This document shows, one piece after another, positions 1 to 7,960 of a stretch of DNA of 64,000 nucleotides. The position numbers and the translations under genes were made by a program. A model generated the notes under the pieces. It was not told the DNA's origin. It did no database searches and was given only the letters and a program-made list of their open reading frames with translations. This stretch comes from Haloplasma contractile SSD-17B (GTDB taxonomy: Bacteria > Bacillota_I > Bacilli_A > Haloplasmatales > Haloplasmataceae): NCBI RefSeq assembly GCF_000215935.2, contig NZ_AFNU02000012.1, forward strand, positions 1 through 64,000. Reading direction: 5' to 3'. The first letter of the stretch is position 1, and every line of letters starts with the position of its first letter.

Positions 1-330
1 TCTTACACGGTACAAGCTGGAGATAACTTATGGTCGATATCTCGGGCCTATAATGTCTCAATTGATGCGATTAGACAAGCCAATAATTTGACTACTGACG
101 AATTATCAATTGGACAACTTTTAGATATTCCAGAGACCACAACAAATCAGCAAGTAGTAACTACTTCTTACACGGTACAAGCTGGGGATAACTTATGGTC
201 GATATCTCGGGCCTATAATGTCTCAATTGATGCGATTAGACAAGCCAATAATTTAACTACTGACGAGTTATCAATTGGACAACTTTTAGATATTCCAGAG
301 ATTACAACAAATCAGCAAACGGCAACCACT
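1..330 (+). repeat. 165-bp tandem duplication encoding two near-identical LysM units
   Basis: Bases 1-165 and 166-330 are the same 165-base unit (LysM plus linker). Over the first 135 bases only three silent differences are seen (GGA/GGG, TTG/TTA, GAA/GAG); the linker after the unit differs more. The other four LysM units are much more diverged, so this looks like a recent in-frame duplication. More copies may lie upstream. Confidence 0.9.
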
Positions 331-1794
331 TCTTATACCGTTCAACCCGGGGATAACTTATCAGTCATTGCAAGTACTTATAACGTAACAGTCAATGATC
401 TTATGAATACAAATCAGTTATCTACAGATGTACTTCAAATTGGACAAGTCCTTGAAATTCCTCAAGAAGCTACTGTTACACCAGGTGTCAATCAAGCAAT
501 TGAAGCAGAAACAGTGAATTACACCGTGCAACCTGGAGATAGTCTATGGACAATCGCTAATCAGTACAATGTAACTGTCGATGCATTAAAACAAGCTAAT
601 AATATCACAACGGATACAATTGTTGTAGGCGATACGCTAACAGTTCCTCATATAGAAGAAGTCCTCGAGCATAATGAAACGAAACTAGTTGCAGAAGCTG
701 GAGTCAAAGACATTCTCTATAGAGTTCAACGAGACGATACAATCGAAAGCATCGCATATGCACACAATTTAACTCCTGAACGAATTATAGAGGCAAACAA
801 TTTAGTAAGTGACAACATTGTCCCTAACCAAGCATTGATTATTCCACTTGCAACCGACGCATCACAAGAACGTGCAAGTACGGTTAATCCTATTACATAC
901 ACCGTGCAATCTGGTGATGATTTATGGAAAATTGCTAAACGTCATGCTGTGTCAATAGATGACATCAGGGAAGCAAATAATTTAACTACTGATTCCTTAG
1001 ACATCGGACAAAATCTGGTTATACCTACAACACTCGTGTTTAATGAGACGAACAGGCAGAGTTTGGAATGGTTAGTTGAAGCACAATACAACATGACACC
1101 GACATCAGTTTTCCATGATCAAACAGCACAAAATCCAGAATATTGGGGGAAAGCTACTAGGGAGCAAATCAGCTACTATTCTAACCCCAATCATTTTGTT
1201 CAAAGCGAAACTGAAAGCTATCAGTTCTTAGTACTAAATTATCACCAAGGAATGGATGTTCAACATTTAAATACATTATTAGAAAATAGAGGTGTATTTG
1301 ATGGTATGGGATCTGTATTTGACCAAGCTGCTTCAAATTACGATGTTAGTCAAGTCTATCTTATAGCGCATGCTATGCTTGAAACAGGTAATGGTACGAC
1401 TCCATTAGCTCAAGGTACACTGGTAACAGAAGTAGATGGACAACCCGTAACTCCTAGAGTCGTTTATAACATGTATGGAATTAATGCACTAGATGCCAAC
1501 CCTAATCAATATGGTGCTGAATACGCCTATAAACAAGGATGGTTCACAGTTGAAGATGCAATCGATGGTGGTGCTGAATGGATTTCGAGTAATTATATCA
1601 ATCATCCAACTTATCAACAAAATACACTCTATAAAATGAGATGGAACCCAAGTGCACCTGGCATTCATCAATACTCAACCGATGTAGCTTGGGCGTATCA
1701 TCAAACATTCATCATAGCTGAGTTATTAGCGCCGTTACCAGATATAGAGCTTGAATATGACATTCCTACATTTACTGAATATGCTGCTGTATAA
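1..1794 (+). CDS. LysM-repeat cell-wall hydrolase with C-terminal glucosaminidase domain (5' end outside window)
   Basis: Likely a secreted or wall-bound N-acetylglucosaminidase (GH73/LytD-like) that cleaves peptidoglycan glycan strands. The frame is open from base 1, so the N-terminus and any signal peptide lie upstream. Six LysM units are visible (starting near bases 1, 166, 331, 520, 715 and 895), each of the form YTVQxGDxLWxIA...N.ANN...IGQ.L.IP; LysM binds GlcNAc polymers. The last ~180 residues carry the glucosaminidase signature: LIAHAMLETGNG (catalytic Glu candidate), then YNMYGINALD, then EWISSNYI. The first two LysM units are near-identical 165-bp tandem copies. The protein ends at a TAA followed by a terminator. 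Confident about family, less about which bond is cut. Confidence 0.88.
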   Translation, partial: SYTVQAGDNLWSISRAYNVSIDAIRQANNLTTDELSIGQLLDIPETTTNQQVVTTSYTVQAGDNLWSISRAYNVSIDAIRQANNLTTDELSIGQLLDIPEITTNQQTATTSYTVQPGDNLSVIASTYNVTVNDLMNTNQLSTDVLQIGQVLEIPQEATVTPGVNQAIEAETVNYTVQPGDSLWTIANQYNVTVDALKQANNITTDTIVVGDTLTVPHIEEVLEHNETKLVAEAGVKDILYRVQRDDTIESIAYAHNLTPERIIEANNLVSDNIVPNQALIIPLATDASQERASTVNPITYTVQSGDDLWKIAKRHAVSIDDIREANNLTTDSLDIGQNLVIPTTLVFNETNRQSLEWLVEAQYNMTPTSVFHDQTAQNPEYWGKATREQISYYSNPNHFVQSETESYQFLVLNYHQGMDVQHLNTLLENRGVFDGMGSVFDQAASNYDVSQVYLIAHAMLETGNGTTPLAQGTLVTEVDGQPVTPRVVYNMYGINALDANPNQYGAEYAYKQGWFTVEDAIDGGAEWISSNYINHPTYQQNTLYKMRWNPSAPGIHQYSTDVAWAYHQTFIIAELLAPLPDIELEYDIPTFTEYAAV

Positions 1795-1834
1795 GTTTTA
1801 TTGATTTAAACTTTAAGCATAATACTACCAAAAA

Positions 1835-1858
1835 GCCGAGTTTTAAACTCGGTTTTTT
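1835..1858 (+). terminator. Intrinsic terminator after the LysM hydrolase gene
   Basis: The stem CCGAGTTT/AAACTCGG is followed by TTTTTT, about 40 bases after the stop codon. Confidence 0.85.
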
Positions 1859-1874
1859 GTATAACTAGACATAC

Positions 1875-1923
1875 AAAAAGGACTATCTTATTAACCACTT
1901 ATCGGTTTATTTTAAGACAGTCC
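1875..1923 (-). terminator. Intrinsic terminator of the thioredoxin-like/Fe-S operon
   Basis: On the minus strand GGACTGTCTTA pairs with TAAGATAGTCC (one G-T pair) and is followed by TTTTT. It lies downstream of the thioredoxin-like gene. Confidence 0.75.
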
Positions 1924-2032
1924 ATTCTACAAAACGTTTACTTCCATACTTTTTTACATGCGTGTTATAGCTTTGAAAAGGTGGCTCATTTTAAATACTA
2001 ATAACCATTGATTATAAATAATGCCTTAGATT

Positions 2033-2356
2033 TTAATAAAACAATTTATAATATCGTGAAATTTTAGTTTCTAAATCAAGCATGCTAATATGTCTTAGTT
2101 CACGAATGGCTTCTTTTCCTTCTATAAACAATAGGACCGCTGGGACAGTGAACAAATTATATTGAGCTGAAAGATGTAATGAGTTTTCTACCTCTACTTC
2201 TATTTTTTTTATATTAGGATATTCATTTGTCAACTCGTTAACTTTAGGTTTAAGGACGCTGCATACACCACAATTTTTTCCACTAAAATAGATTAAAACC
2301 ATGTCTCTGTTTTGTATGATTTGTTCAACATCATTTATAGATGTAACAATTTCCAT
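2033..2356 (-). CDS. Thioredoxin-like protein
   Basis: A 107-residue single-domain thioredoxin fold. The redox motif is NCGVC near residue 30, and the cis-proline motif TVPAVLLF is near residue 73. There is no signal peptide, so it should act in the cytoplasm as a small disulfide or persulfide reductase. The ATG at 2356 is chosen because AGGAGG lies eight bases before it; the in-frame GTG four codons earlier overlaps that site. It is the second gene after the 4Fe-4S membrane protein, 132 bases downstream on the same strand, with a shared promoter and operator. The GV dipeptide differs from the classical GP, so partner and redox potential may differ from housekeeping thioredoxin. Confidence 0.85.
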   Translation of the reverse strand: MEIVTSINDVEQIIQNRDMVLIYFSGKNCGVCSVLKPKVNELTNEYPNIKKIEVEVENSLHLSAQYNLFTVPAVLLFIEGKEAIRELRHISMLDLETKISRYYKLFY

Positions 2357-2488
2357 GTAATACACCTCCTAATTATAGTGAGTCTTTTTTTCAATAAGTT
2401 ATTTTGATCGTACTACCAATATATTTGATACCATGATCTATATTAGATTTTTTATCTATTATTATTCTCCTCTGTTTCCATATGTTTA

Positions 2489-3049
2489 TCATTTCACTTT
2501 TAAATATTTATTAGATATTGTCATGACAGGGCATACTGTACACCATGTTCGAGGCCGATATAAAAACCCTAATAGTAAACCAATGACGGTAGTTGAGAAC
2601 ATCATAGAGTATATTCTAAACGATAAATGTACCGCCCATGGTGAAATATTGGGAATATGAATAAATTGTGGAAGTTGCCATGGTATTCTAAACGCAATCA
2701 TAAAACGAACTGCTTCCATAGCATTCATAAACTGTTGACTGACTAAAAAAGTCGACCAGATTAGAATGAATAAATTAATGACAAAATAGTATACAAAAAA
2801 TGTTTTTACCCAAGGCTTTTTTAACCAGTTGGGAGTTTTTCTAGTCTTAGTCTTTGTAAATAAAACAGAAAACAAGTTTGCTCTAGGACAGTAATTTTGG
2901 CACCACTTATTTTTCTTTTGTCTAACCAATATAATAAAAGGTGTAATCATACATAAAAACCCTAACCATGCAAATAGAATATTAAAAATTCCTAAAACAA
3001 ATAGTAGGATGGTAAACAATGAGAAATAGTTATATACGTTTCTTTTCAT
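2489..3049 (-). CDS. 4Fe-4S-binding polytopic membrane protein
   Basis: About 186 residues with four or five hydrophobic segments and two cysteine clusters, CQNYCPRANLF after the second segment and RTWCTVCPVMT near the C-terminus. This is the arrangement of membrane Fe-S proteins related to NapH/CcoG-type electron carriers, here short with only CxxxCP and CxxCP pairs. It probably passes electrons across or along the membrane; the thioredoxin-like neighbour may be its cytoplasmic partner (inference). The start is placed at the second ATG (3049), nine bases from GGAG; the ATG at 3055 is only three bases from it. The promoter just upstream carries a CsoR/CstR-like palindrome. Confidence 0.72.
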   Translation of the reverse strand: MKRNVYNYFSLFTILLFVLGIFNILFAWLGFLCMITPFIILVRQKKNKWCQNYCPRANLFSVLFTKTKTRKTPNWLKKPWVKTFFVYYFVINLFILIWSTFLVSQQFMNAMEAVRFMIAFRIPWQLPQFIHIPNISPWAVHLSFRIYSMMFSTTVIGLLLGFLYRPRTWCTVCPVMTISNKYLKVK

Positions 3050-3070
3050 ATTCATAATCTCCTTTCAATA

Positions 3071-3088
3071 TATACCCCAATAGGTATA
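3071..3088 (-). promoter_or_regulatory. CsoR/CstR-like operator over the transcription start
   Basis: TATACCCCAATAGGTATA: perfect arms TATACC/GGTATA around a C-rich centre, the general form of operators bound by CsoR-family repressors (copper, persulfide or formaldehyde sensors). It begins five bases after the -10 box, where a repressor would block initiation. No CsoR-like gene lies in this window. Confidence 0.55.
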
Positions 3089-3093
3089 ATGAT

Positions 3094-3122
3094 ATGATAA
3101 TGAATATCAACTAAAAAGTCAA
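3094..3122 (-). promoter_or_regulatory. Sigma-A promoter of the Fe-S/thioredoxin-like pair
   Basis: -35 TTGACT (3117-3122), 17-base spacer, -10 TATCAT (3094-3099) on the minus strand, immediately upstream of the palindrome at 3071-3088. Confidence 0.7.
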
Positions 3123-3210
3123 TACTACCTGTAATTAATTTTAAACTATTAGTTGGAAAGTAAGGAGTTTGTAGAAACTATATAACCATTATAAATGGAC
3201 TTTAGCCTAT

Positions 3211-3244
3211 AAAAAAGATGATCCCTAATTTTAAAGGAACCATC
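3211..3244 (-). terminator. Intrinsic terminator after the lipoprotein gene
   Basis: The minus-strand hairpin GATGGTTCCT/AGGGATCATC (with G-U pairs) is followed by TTTTTT, about 40 bases after the lipoprotein stop codon. Confidence 0.7.
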
Positions 3245-3284
3245 ACATACATATCGTTATATATGAGTGAATGTAACTATTTTC

Positions 3285-4745
3285 CTATTCTGAATTCACC
3301 TTTAACACCTTAACCGTCCCGTCATCTTTAAAGTAATATTCGTGGTAATACTCACCCTTCATCTGAGACTCTAATTCTTCCTCGAGGATCACCTTACCGT
3401 CTAAATCTAAATTAACTATATTTAAATAGCCTTTTTCATTCTCATAACTAATGTAGAAGATTTGTTCTTTATCATTAAAATAGTTGATCTTACGGATTGT
3501 TTCATAAGGACCTTCTTCAAATACCTTCTGACCATCTTCATTATAAATTTTCATAAATCGGCCATTGTTATTAGCATAATGGTCACTCTCTACGGTTAAA
3601 ACCTGACCAGTATTTAAAGCGACTATATCGATTGCGTATTGGTCGTCACATTTTGTCCAAAGTATATTGCCTTCTTGAGTTAAGCGTCGTAAACACTTTG
3701 TTTCACCTTCTAAATAATTGTAAGCAATACTGCCGTCCGAAAGCTCTTTAATTTTATAAATATCATCATGAGGATCTATTTGTTGTTCGAACTGTTCATT
3801 TCCATCTTGATTGATATAATTAATTGATTGTTGGTGTTGGTCGGTGTATGTTTTACCTATCGTATATATATAGCCAACATTTGTTTCAATCACTTGAGTA
3901 ATACCATGATAAGGGCCTTTTTTATAGATTTCATCCCCATTATCGTCTATTTTTACGAGATAGGAGTGATCATCTTGGTCATGATAATGATAAAGATAAG
4001 CTGATTCACTTTCTACAATAAGATGGTTAATTATTGGATGGGGACCCATTTTAAATTTTATGTTTCCATCTGAATCCTCTTTGTACAGATGGTGCTCTAA
4101 CAGTTTTACACGTTCAGTAGGATCATTAAACGCATAGATTACTTCATCATCTTTATTAAATGCTAGCTCAAATCCAAATCCTAGTTCTAGCCTATCCCAA
4201 AATTCGATTTGACAAATCTCGTTTCCCTCTTGATCAATACATAAGAAATTCGTTGGCATAGTAACTATACCGTCTTCATAAATAACATCAACAATATAGT
4301 TGATCACGATTATTCCTGATGCTGTTTCCGTAATATCACTAATAAGGTGGAATGGTCCTCCATCATAGATTTCTTCCCCTTTATTGTTAAACAGTTTAAA
4401 TGTATCTTCACCATCAAAGCGATCCCTATATGCAAAATAGAATCCGCCTGATTTAGTGCTTTTGATAGTGTGGATAGTATGATGGAATACCTCTCGTTGA
4501 ACGTTCCCATCCATGTCAACGAACGTCAACGTGTTGCCACCATCCATATCATTATAGTAGATCGCATAATCTTTAAAGGTATACATTAATTTACCCAATT
4601 TGTCGTCCTCTAAAAACTCAACGTCTGCTTTGTCAATCAGATAATCATTAGCATTAGGCATAGTATCTTCCTTTTCACTAAATACTGAACACCCAGATAT
4701 GAACATTAAAAAACTCACACAAAGTATAATACTTAATCGTTTCAA
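3285..4745 (-). CDS. Lipoprotein with propeller-like repeats, function unknown
   Basis: 486 residues. The N-terminus is a lipoprotein signal peptide ending in ISGC, so the mature protein should be tethered by a lipidated Cys near residue 19. The rest is made of repeats of the type D-x-x-G-x-E-x-Y-x-x-G-P-Y/F-x-x-I (for example NKGEEIYDGGPF, DNGDEIYKKGPY, EDGQKVFEEGPY), alternating with short beta-rich stretches. This recalls WG-repeat or beta-propeller proteins but I cannot name a family. The start is a TTG preceded by GGGGGAG. It is a single-gene unit with its own terminator. No catalytic motif is seen; a binding or sensing role at the cell surface is only a guess. Confidence 0.75.
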   Translation of the reverse strand: MKRLSIILCVSFLMFISGCSVFSEKEDTMPNANDYLIDKADVEFLEDDKLGKLMYTFKDYAIYYNDMDGGNTLTFVDMDGNVQREVFHHTIHTIKSTKSGGFYFAYRDRFDGEDTFKLFNNKGEEIYDGGPFHLISDITETASGIIVINYIVDVIYEDGIVTMPTNFLCIDQEGNEICQIEFWDRLELGFGFELAFNKDDEVIYAFNDPTERVKLLEHHLYKEDSDGNIKFKMGPHPIINHLIVESESAYLYHYHDQDDHSYLVKIDDNGDEIYKKGPYHGITQVIETNVGYIYTIGKTYTDQHQQSINYINQDGNEQFEQQIDPHDDIYKIKELSDGSIAYNYLEGETKCLRRLTQEGNILWTKCDDQYAIDIVALNTGQVLTVESDHYANNNGRFMKIYNEDGQKVFEEGPYETIRKINYFNDKEQIFYISYENEKGYLNIVNLDLDGKVILEEELESQMKGEYYHEYYFKDDGTVKVLKVNSE

Positions 4746-4956
4746 ATTGCACTCCCCCTTTATTCATTATATTATAAGATATCCTGTTATATAATGACTT
4801 CAAATATAATTTTCTGAGATAATTCTAATTAGAGGTTTATGCTTTGTCAATCAAATCGAACGAACTAGACCATGCATGAACACATTGTGAGAGTCGTGTT
4901 TGTTACACTCGTGCATGACATGAACTATATAGTCATCCCTCTCATAATCAATTTTT

Positions 4957-5386
4957 TTACATTTCCATATACAATTGATTAATGGTATTAAAAATTTCTT
5001 CGCTTTCTACATTATTATTAAGTAACTTTGTAAGAATAGCGTTCTCATATAAATAATTCCCTAGTTTAACACCCCTAGGTGAAGTCTTAGAAAAGCTCTC
5101 AATAATTATATTTACTCCATCTATAGTCAATTCATATACAGACTGAATTGCGATCTGAATATCTTCTAGAATAGCGAAAGGGCCCTCTATTTTAATCGGT
5201 TTTCTATTAATGTAATCATTTTTTAAATTTATTCCTCCAGCCCAACCATCTCTAGCTGCATACTTAATTGATCGTATATTCGACATAATAGCTGCTCCAA
5301 AGCATAGCGGGCATGGCTCCATTGTTGTGTATAACGTGTAGCGTCTAATAGCATTCCCTCCATACTAAATCAATTTGATCCCACAT
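4957..5386 (-). pseudogene. Nucleoside deaminase pseudogene with internal out-of-frame deletion
   Basis: A good ribosome site (AGGAGGT) and ATG at 5386 begin MWDQIDLVWRECY and then a TAG. The downstream frame carries GNAIRRYTLYTTMEPCPLCFGA, the second zinc/active-site block (PCxxC) of cytidine/guanine/tRNA-adenosine deaminases, and continues to 4957. The middle of the family, including the zinc-binding HAE motif that normally precedes xNAI, is missing. The longest ATG frame (5322 onward) starts inside the PCxxC block and is not a natural start. The junction sequence GAATGCTATT fits both the end of the N-terminal part (GAA TGC TAT) and the expected M-N-A-I codons, so a deletion between short direct repeats is likely (inference). 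Confidence 0.8.
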
Positions 5387-5574
5387 AAGTACCTCCTATA
5401 AACTTATCTTATATAATAACTTACACCTACATTATTCTTTATAATAACTTTTAGGACTTTCTCTTAATAACTCTTATACACATATTTTTCCATATTATAC
5501 CTTTTAATTATAGCATATCCTTCTTTGTTTTTGTAACATTCTAAAGATAATCAGTAGCTTAATCCTAAATAAAA

Positions 5575-5597
5575 AATCCTAGGATTAAGCTAGGATT
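5575..5597. terminator. Bidirectional hairpin terminator
   Basis: AATCCTAG/CTAGGATT with an A-tract before and a T-tract after. On the minus strand it follows the GNAT gene that ends at 5614. Confidence 0.75.
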
Positions 5598-5613
5598 TTA
5601 ATAATTCATTCTA

Positions 5614-6066
5614 TTATAAATCATCTATATGAATTAGATAGACATGTTTAATTTTAGTTTCACCAGTGAAAAACTTATGATCTTCTTCAACTGTAAATTT
5701 TCCTACTAAATTCCCATTCGCTTTCTTTGCAATCTTATTTGATGCTATATTATCACTATTTGTTGTTATAAAAATAGTGTGTTGATTATGAAATTTAATT
5801 AATGGTTTTAATAGTTTTAAAGCATTTAGTGAATAATTATTCCCTCTGTATTTCTGGTCGATCTCATATCCAATATTGCCATTATAGATCGTATATTCAT
5901 TAAATCCGATACGAAAACTAATTTTTCCTACAAGTTCGTTTTGATGAGTTAAAATCTCAAAGTAGTAAAAAGGTAATAAATCAAATTCATCTTCAGCATT
6001 TACTGTTTTAATAAGATTTAATTTTAATTCTTTACCTACAAGCAGATTATATTGATCTGTAAACAT
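5614..6066 (-). CDS. GNAT-family N-acetyltransferase
   Basis: 150 residues, predicted cytosolic acetyl-CoA-dependent acetyltransferase. The core reads NGNIGYEIDQKYRGNNYSLNA (residues ~63-83), the beta4-alpha3 region where GNATs bind acetyl-CoA, followed by HTIFITTNSDNIASNKIAKKANG and a closing beta strand. The pyrophosphate-binding loop is RGNNYS rather than the usual R-x-x-G-x-G/A, a weak version seen in some RimJ/RimL-like members. Substrate unknown. A GAGGGGGG site lies before the ATG. It stands alone between the deaminase pseudogene and the SDR gene. Confidence 0.75.
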   Translation of the reverse strand: MFTDQYNLLVGKELKLNLIKTVNAEDEFDLLPFYYFEILTHQNELVGKISFRIGFNEYTIYNGNIGYEIDQKYRGNNYSLNALKLLKPLIKFHNQHTIFITTNSDNIASNKIAKKANGNLVGKFTVEEDHKFFTGETKIKHVYLIHIDDL

Positions 6067-6195
6067 GAATATAACACCCCCCTCAACATAAGATCATCTA
6101 ATATTATATTTTATAATAACAAAGGTTCGTTCCATCCCTGTATCCTCTGTACTAGTTACTCTTTGGAGTGATAAAGTTCCTATTTGCTATAGAGT

Positions 6196-7440
6196 CTATA
6201 TCAAGTCAGATTTACTATTAGATTGTTCTTCTATAATGGTTGTAAATTCTTTATTAAACAACTCAATATCTTCAATCCAGCGCTCAATAATTTGTGAATG
6301 TTCTTTTAAAATTTCTGGGCTTTTTGCATAACCTTTTAATAAGTCTAATTGATGCAAATAATAGGACTTAATTTTATGTATGACAATGAATTCGTCTTTT
6401 GATATTAATCCCGCATCTATTGTATTATGAATTGATTTTAACGTTTCACGTATTTCTTCTGGATTTGTACCCATTGTTTTTTTAAAATCTCTAATCAACC
6501 ATTGTCTCTCGAAAATAGGTCTATTTTTCCAATCACCGATTTGCTCACAATATGTATCTTGTATTTTATTAAATGAAGGTGTTAATATACGTTTGTTTTC
6601 ATCGGATAATGTGATCAATTGATCCTCCGACTGTGATTTAATAGTGATTCCTGCATCAACTAACGCTTGAACAGAACCAATCTCTAAACCACGGTATTTT
6701 TCCTTTAACACAATCGATGCCGCAAACCCAGCTCCTGCTTGCTCTACTGTTAGTAAATGATCTTCGCTCATTCTATAGAACTCAGCTACTGTTTTATTAT
6801 AGAGGGGGGCAACTTGCTCAATCGCTTTATGTGCAGTTTCAGTCTTTACAATTCCTGGTCCTATTGAATACGTAATAACATTGGAATCTTCTAGTTCACC
6901 AGCTAATGTATTCGATAACTCGATTTGGGCAGTCTTAAACACTTCATATGCTCCCATATATGGAGCAGCACCAGATGAAGGAACCATGACAATAACTCCT
7001 GAATCTCTTTTTAACATATCATTTAATACACAAGTAACTAGTAAAACAGGGCCACGTAAATTCACACGATAACTTAGGTCCCAATTTTTAATTCCTACTT
7101 GATCAACAGCCCCCATTGGTGCTACTGTAGCATTATTAATTAGAATATCAACTTTTCCATGACTATTTATAACCTTTTTATACAATCGTCTAACATCTTT
7201 TTCTTTACTAATATCACAGTGTATAAAATGAGCTTTTTGTTCTCTAAATTCCTCATTTAATGTTTTCTCTGCTGATTTTCCAATTTTTTTATTTATTTCA
7301 GCTATGATTACAGTTACCCCTAACCATATTAATGCTCTACAGGTTTCATAACCAATACCTCCTCCACCACCTGTAACGATGGCAACTTGACCTTTTAACT
7401 GTTCACATACTAAGTTCCCTTTACTAATTAATAAATTCAT
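6196..7440 (-). CDS. Short-chain dehydrogenase/reductase with an extra C-terminal domain
   Basis: 414 residues. Residues ~15-265 form a classical SDR Rossmann domain: VTGGGGGIG (cofactor loop), CDIS, ILINNAT (NNAG position), MVPSS (catalytic Ser) and YEVFK (catalytic Tyr/Lys of YxxxK). It should reduce or oxidise a carbonyl or alcohol with NAD(P)H. The last ~145 residues are a charged, helical region beyond the normal SDR length, with no motif I recognise. Start ATG with GGAAGGGG ahead. NNAT instead of NNAG and the long tail are unusual; substrate not predictable. No operon partner is evident. Confidence 0.8.
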   Translation of the reverse strand: MNLLISKGNLVCEQLKGQVAIVTGGGGGIGYETCRALIWLGVTVIIAEINKKIGKSAEKTLNEEFREQKAHFIHCDISKEKDVRRLYKKVINSHGKVDILINNATVAPMGAVDQVGIKNWDLSYRVNLRGPVLLVTCVLNDMLKRDSGVIVMVPSSGAAPYMGAYEVFKTAQIELSNTLAGELEDSNVITYSIGPGIVKTETAHKAIEQVAPLYNKTVAEFYRMSEDHLLTVEQAGAGFAASIVLKEKYRGLEIGSVQALVDAGITIKSQSEDQLITLSDENKRILTPSFNKIQDTYCEQIGDWKNRPIFERQWLIRDFKKTMGTNPEEIRETLKSIHNTIDAGLISKDEFIVIHKIKSYYLHQLDLLKGYAKSPEILKEHSQIIERWIEDIELFNKEFTTIIEEQSNSKSDLI

Positions 7441-7960
7441 TTTTATCCCCTTCCTATGTTGATCCTATAACTATCTATAATTATTTATATACTAGTGGAA
7501 TAGATTTTGCACTAACTTAATTATTGATATCGAGAATTAAACTCGTTCTATTGATTTGTTACCCTAATTAAGTAGTCAAACATTTTTATTAAAAGAAGTT
7601 GTCTATTCATTATTTTATAATATATGATTCAATCATTTTGTATAGTATGATCTTCTTCTATAATTAATATGTTACTGATCATTCATCTCAAAAAAAACCA
7701 TATATATCCATTATATACCAATCGACCTTCGATATCTATATGGTAGTTAAATTATAGTCGTCAATAGATACCAGACTTAATACTTTATTAGTAATCTCTT
7801 TAACTTTCAGACTTTTCGTTAATACAAGATCAGATTAATTATTAATTATATTTATATCTTGTTAAGATTCTGTTAACAATATAAATAATTGTTTAAAAAT
7901 GTCGAAATATGTGATACTTTTGTTAAGGAGTTAAACATAATATTTTTCGGAGGATTATTT
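7441..7960. other. AT-rich intergenic region between divergent genes
   Basis: About 500 bases with no supported gene. The only structured item I see is a direct repeat TGTTAAGA/TGTTAACA (7860-7878), 11 bases apart, close to an AT-rich TATAAA near 7881. It could be a PhoP-type box for the phosphate transporter, but this is weak. Confidence 0.4.
7860..7878 (+). promoter_or_regulatory. Possible PhoP-type direct repeat upstream of Na/Pi cotransporter
   Basis: TGTTAAGA and TGTTAACA repeat with an 11-base period about 85 bases before the start codon. PhoP boxes in Bacillota are direct TTAACA-like repeats of that spacing. Only two copies are clear, so this is tentative. Confidence 0.3.

Noticed and set aside
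2433-2660. Plus-strand ORF of 75 codons
   Set aside because: Overlaps the end of the Fe-S membrane protein in reverse; no ribosome site or family.
4746-4956. Imperfect palindrome with TGCA ends near 4870-4920
   Set aside because: Pairing is patchy and there is no T-tail or gene relation, so it is not listed as an element.
4957-5322. Functional 121-residue deaminase starting at 5322
   Set aside because: Starts inside the PCxxC motif; the HAE zinc/catalytic block is missing and the true start lies at 5386 in another frame.
7441-7960. Hidden small gene upstream of the Na/Pi cotransporter
   Set aside because: Frames are short and no ribosome site or protein-like text was found apart from the 24-codon extension of the transporter frame.
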